The notes under the pieces: generated by a model
What the model saw: the letters and a program-made list of their open reading frames with translations, nothing else
What the model was told of the DNA's origin: nothing
Database searches by the model: none
Translations under genes and position numbers: made by a program
Shown here: piece by piece, positions 6,823 through 7,920 of the stretch
How the letters are laid out: each line of letters begins with the position of its first letter
Position numbering within the stretch: the stretch's first letter is position 1
From: UBA4582 sp047630175
GTDB taxonomy: Bacteria > Pseudomonadota > Gammaproteobacteria > Pseudomonadales > Azotimanducaceae
Assembly (NCBI GenBank): GCA_047630175.1
Contig: JBLHVI010000122.1
Span: 1 to 7,920, forward strand
DNA: 7,920 nucleotides
Direction of reading: 5' to 3'

Positions 6823-6841
6823 TTCGCCACAATCCGGCGAA
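6823..6841. repeat. Second spaced palindrome TTCGCC-N7-GGCGAA in the SDR leader
   Basis: Perfect 6-bp arms at 6823-6828 and 6836-6841 flank a 7-base spacer, the same spacer length as the palindrome at 6750-6772. Its centre is 71 bp from that of the first. It lies in the expected 5' leader of the SDR gene, 31 bases before the ATG, so it could be an RNA stem or a DNA operator. The arms are short and chance is possible. Confidence 0.35.
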
Positions 6842-6872
6842 TACTCAGGCCCCGCGATCAACGGAGTTAACC

Positions 6873-7661
6873 ATGCAAAGTTTAGCCATATTAATCACCG
6901 GCGGCAGCCGAGGCATCGGCCGTGCATTGGCCATCCATCTTGCGGCCCTCGGCCATCGCATTGCGATTACCGGCCGCGACCGCGTTGCTCTAACGGCCAC
7001 CCACCGCGAATTACCTGAAGGCAGCTTAATGCTCACTGGCGATGCCACCGACGAGGCTGCCAGCGCTGACGCTGTTATGCAGGTCATGAATATCTGGGGG
7101 CGAGTAGACGTATTAATCAATAACGCCGGAACCTACGGCGAAGGGACAGGCTTTTTGAGCGCTTCCAGTCATGCTTGGTGGCGCGTCCTTGAAACTAATC
7201 TTAAAGGACCGATGCTGTTTATGGCGCAGGCTTTACCGCATATGCTGCACCAAGACAGCGGCATTATTATCAATATCGGCAGCTATGCCGCTATTCACCC
7301 TTTACCTGGCAATTCAGCCTATAGCGCCAGCAAGGCAGCCCTCGCACGACTCACTGATTCCGTCGCCGAGGAAGTCCGTGACAGCAACGTGCAACTATTC
7401 TGTGTCAGCCCCGGACTCGTAGAAACAGACATGACGCGCGGCAAACCCGCCTTTGAGAATGTCCCCATCGATGCCTGGAGCATGCCAGACGATATATGCG
7501 CAACAGTACAACGTCTACTTGTCGGTGATTGCCGCGCCCTTAACGGGCGCTTTTTGCATGTCATTGATGATGTCGATGCACTGCTAGCAAGCGCGCAAAA
7601 AATTACTGAAGAGGGTCTGTTCCGCCTCCAACTCAGAAAACTGGATGGCACGATTGGTTGA
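6873..7661 (+). CDS. Classical short-chain dehydrogenase/reductase (SDR)
   Basis: This is a soluble NAD(P)-dependent oxidoreductase of 262 residues, a normal length for classical SDRs. The cofactor motif TGGSRGIG is at 9-16, and Arg13 with Arg35 (ITGRDR) suggests preference for NADP(H). Asp57 (GDATD) lies where the adenine is contacted. The structural motif NNAG is at 83-86, and the catalytic residues Asn109, Ser137, Tyr150 and Lys154 (YSASK) are all present. PG at 180-181 and T187 follow in the usual cofactor loop. The substrate is not predictable; the family covers ketones, aldehydes, sugars, steroids and acyl chains. The ATG at 6873 has GGAG 8 bases upstream. The gene is divergent from the kinase, with the kinase remnant and two palindromes in the gap. 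No partner gene of a pathway is visible. Confidence 0.93.
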   Translation: MQSLAILITGGSRGIGRALAIHLAALGHRIAITGRDRVALTATHRELPEGSLMLTGDATDEAASADAVMQVMNIWGRVDVLINNAGTYGEGTGFLSASSHAWWRVLETNLKGPMLFMAQALPHMLHQDSGIIINIGSYAAIHPLPGNSAYSASKAALARLTDSVAEEVRDSNVQLFCVSPGLVETDMTRGKPAFENVPIDAWSMPDDICATVQRLLVGDCRALNGRFLHVIDDVDALLASAQKITEEGLFRLQLRKLDGTIG

Positions 7662-7781
7662 GCCCGCAGCGCCCTCAAGTCGACGCCAATCCTGCCGATA
7701 CAACGACGACAGACACAACGTTTTTTAATGTCTACCGGCAACGGATTGCTACGTAACCTTTTTCACTGTAGGGGACAAAAC

Positions 7782-7920
7782 GTGCCAAACAACATGCCCG
7801 CGAACCCGCTCAATCGCCAGCTAACCGCCACTTACTTTGCCGCCAGCTCGCGCTTAACTGCCAGCACAGACGGGGCTAGCGCTAGGCTCACGCGTCCTAG
7901 CAACGTGACAAGCAACGTGA
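7782..7920 (+). CDS. Possible start of an unrecognised protein, cut by window end
   Basis: An open frame begins at GTG 7782, six bases after AGGGGA (7770-7775), and stays open to the last base (46 codons). It reads (M)PNNMPANPLNRQLTATYF and continues rich in Ser, Thr, Ala, Asn and Arg. An in-frame ATG at 7728 would extend it but has no ribosome site, and another ATG lies at 7794. I recognise no family; the visible part looks polar and perhaps disordered. Support is the ribosome site and the co-direction with the SDR gene, 120 bases before. It could equally be non-coding. Confidence 0.4.
   Translation, partial: MPNNMPANPLNRQLTATYFAASSRLTASTDGASARLTRPSNVTSNV
7899..7920 (+). repeat. Short direct repeat AGCAACGTGA x2
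   Basis: AGCAACGTGA occurs at 7899-7908 and 7911-7920 with a 12-base period. It runs to the window edge, so it may be the start of a longer tandem array. In the frame from 7782 it would encode repeated Ser-Asn-Val-Thr. With two copies only, it may be chance. Confidence 0.3.

Noticed and set aside
7711..7733. AGACA...TGTCT with a T-run, terminator-like, after the SDR gene
   Set aside because: The T-run lies in the loop rather than after the stem, and the stem is only 5 bp.
7319..7741. 140-codon open frame on the minus strand
   Set aside because: It is mostly antisense to the SDR catalytic and C-terminal region, low in motifs and rich in Ser, Arg and Ala, typical of a shadow frame.

Overview
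The window looks like a piece of a chromosome from a Gram-negative bacterium, probably a gammaproteobacterium. The base composition is moderate (about half G+C by eye), Shine-Dalgarno sites are ordinary, and there is an enteric-type SoxR protein with a SoxR operator that matches the Escherichia coli soxS consensus. I cannot assign a genus. I see no insertion sequence, phage gene, CRISPR array, tRNA or rRNA.

Layout: positions 1-525 hold the 3' part of a TetR-family regulator whose N-terminus lies before the window. It converges on soxR (minus strand, about 638-1099). SoxR is divergent from a VOC/glyoxalase-fold gene (1222-1596). Between them is a perfect 20-bp palindrome lying inside a 19-bp-spaced -35/-10 pair, the classic SoxR-controlled promoter. 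A flavin-dependent monooxygenase-like oxidoreductase (1806-3221) follows on the same strand, after a leader that can fold into an 11-bp perfect hairpin. SoxR, the VOC protein and the flavoenzyme read as a compact module that responds to redox-cycling compounds. Inclusion of the flavoenzyme in the regulon is inference.

A large soluble hybrid histidine kinase (five PAS domains, HisKA, HATPase, REC; 3300-6389, minus) converges on the oxidoreductase. Just upstream of it, on the same strand, is a 44-codon reading frame (6475-6609). Its first residues resemble the kinase start and its last 25 residues resemble the kinase REC tail (15 of 25 identical). It is best read as the collapsed remnant of a tandem paralogue.

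A classical SDR-family NADP(H) oxidoreductase (6873-7661, plus) is transcribed away from the kinase. Its upstream region carries two spaced palindromes with the same 7-nt spacer, one overlapping a candidate -35 box. The window ends in the first codons of a possible further gene (from 7782) with a good ribosome binding site but no recognisable product.

The parts most worth a second look are the SoxR-VOC-flavoenzyme module, the leader hairpin at 1706-1750, the kinase remnant, and the paired palindromes before the SDR gene. I found no clearly new defence, mobile or biosynthetic system.
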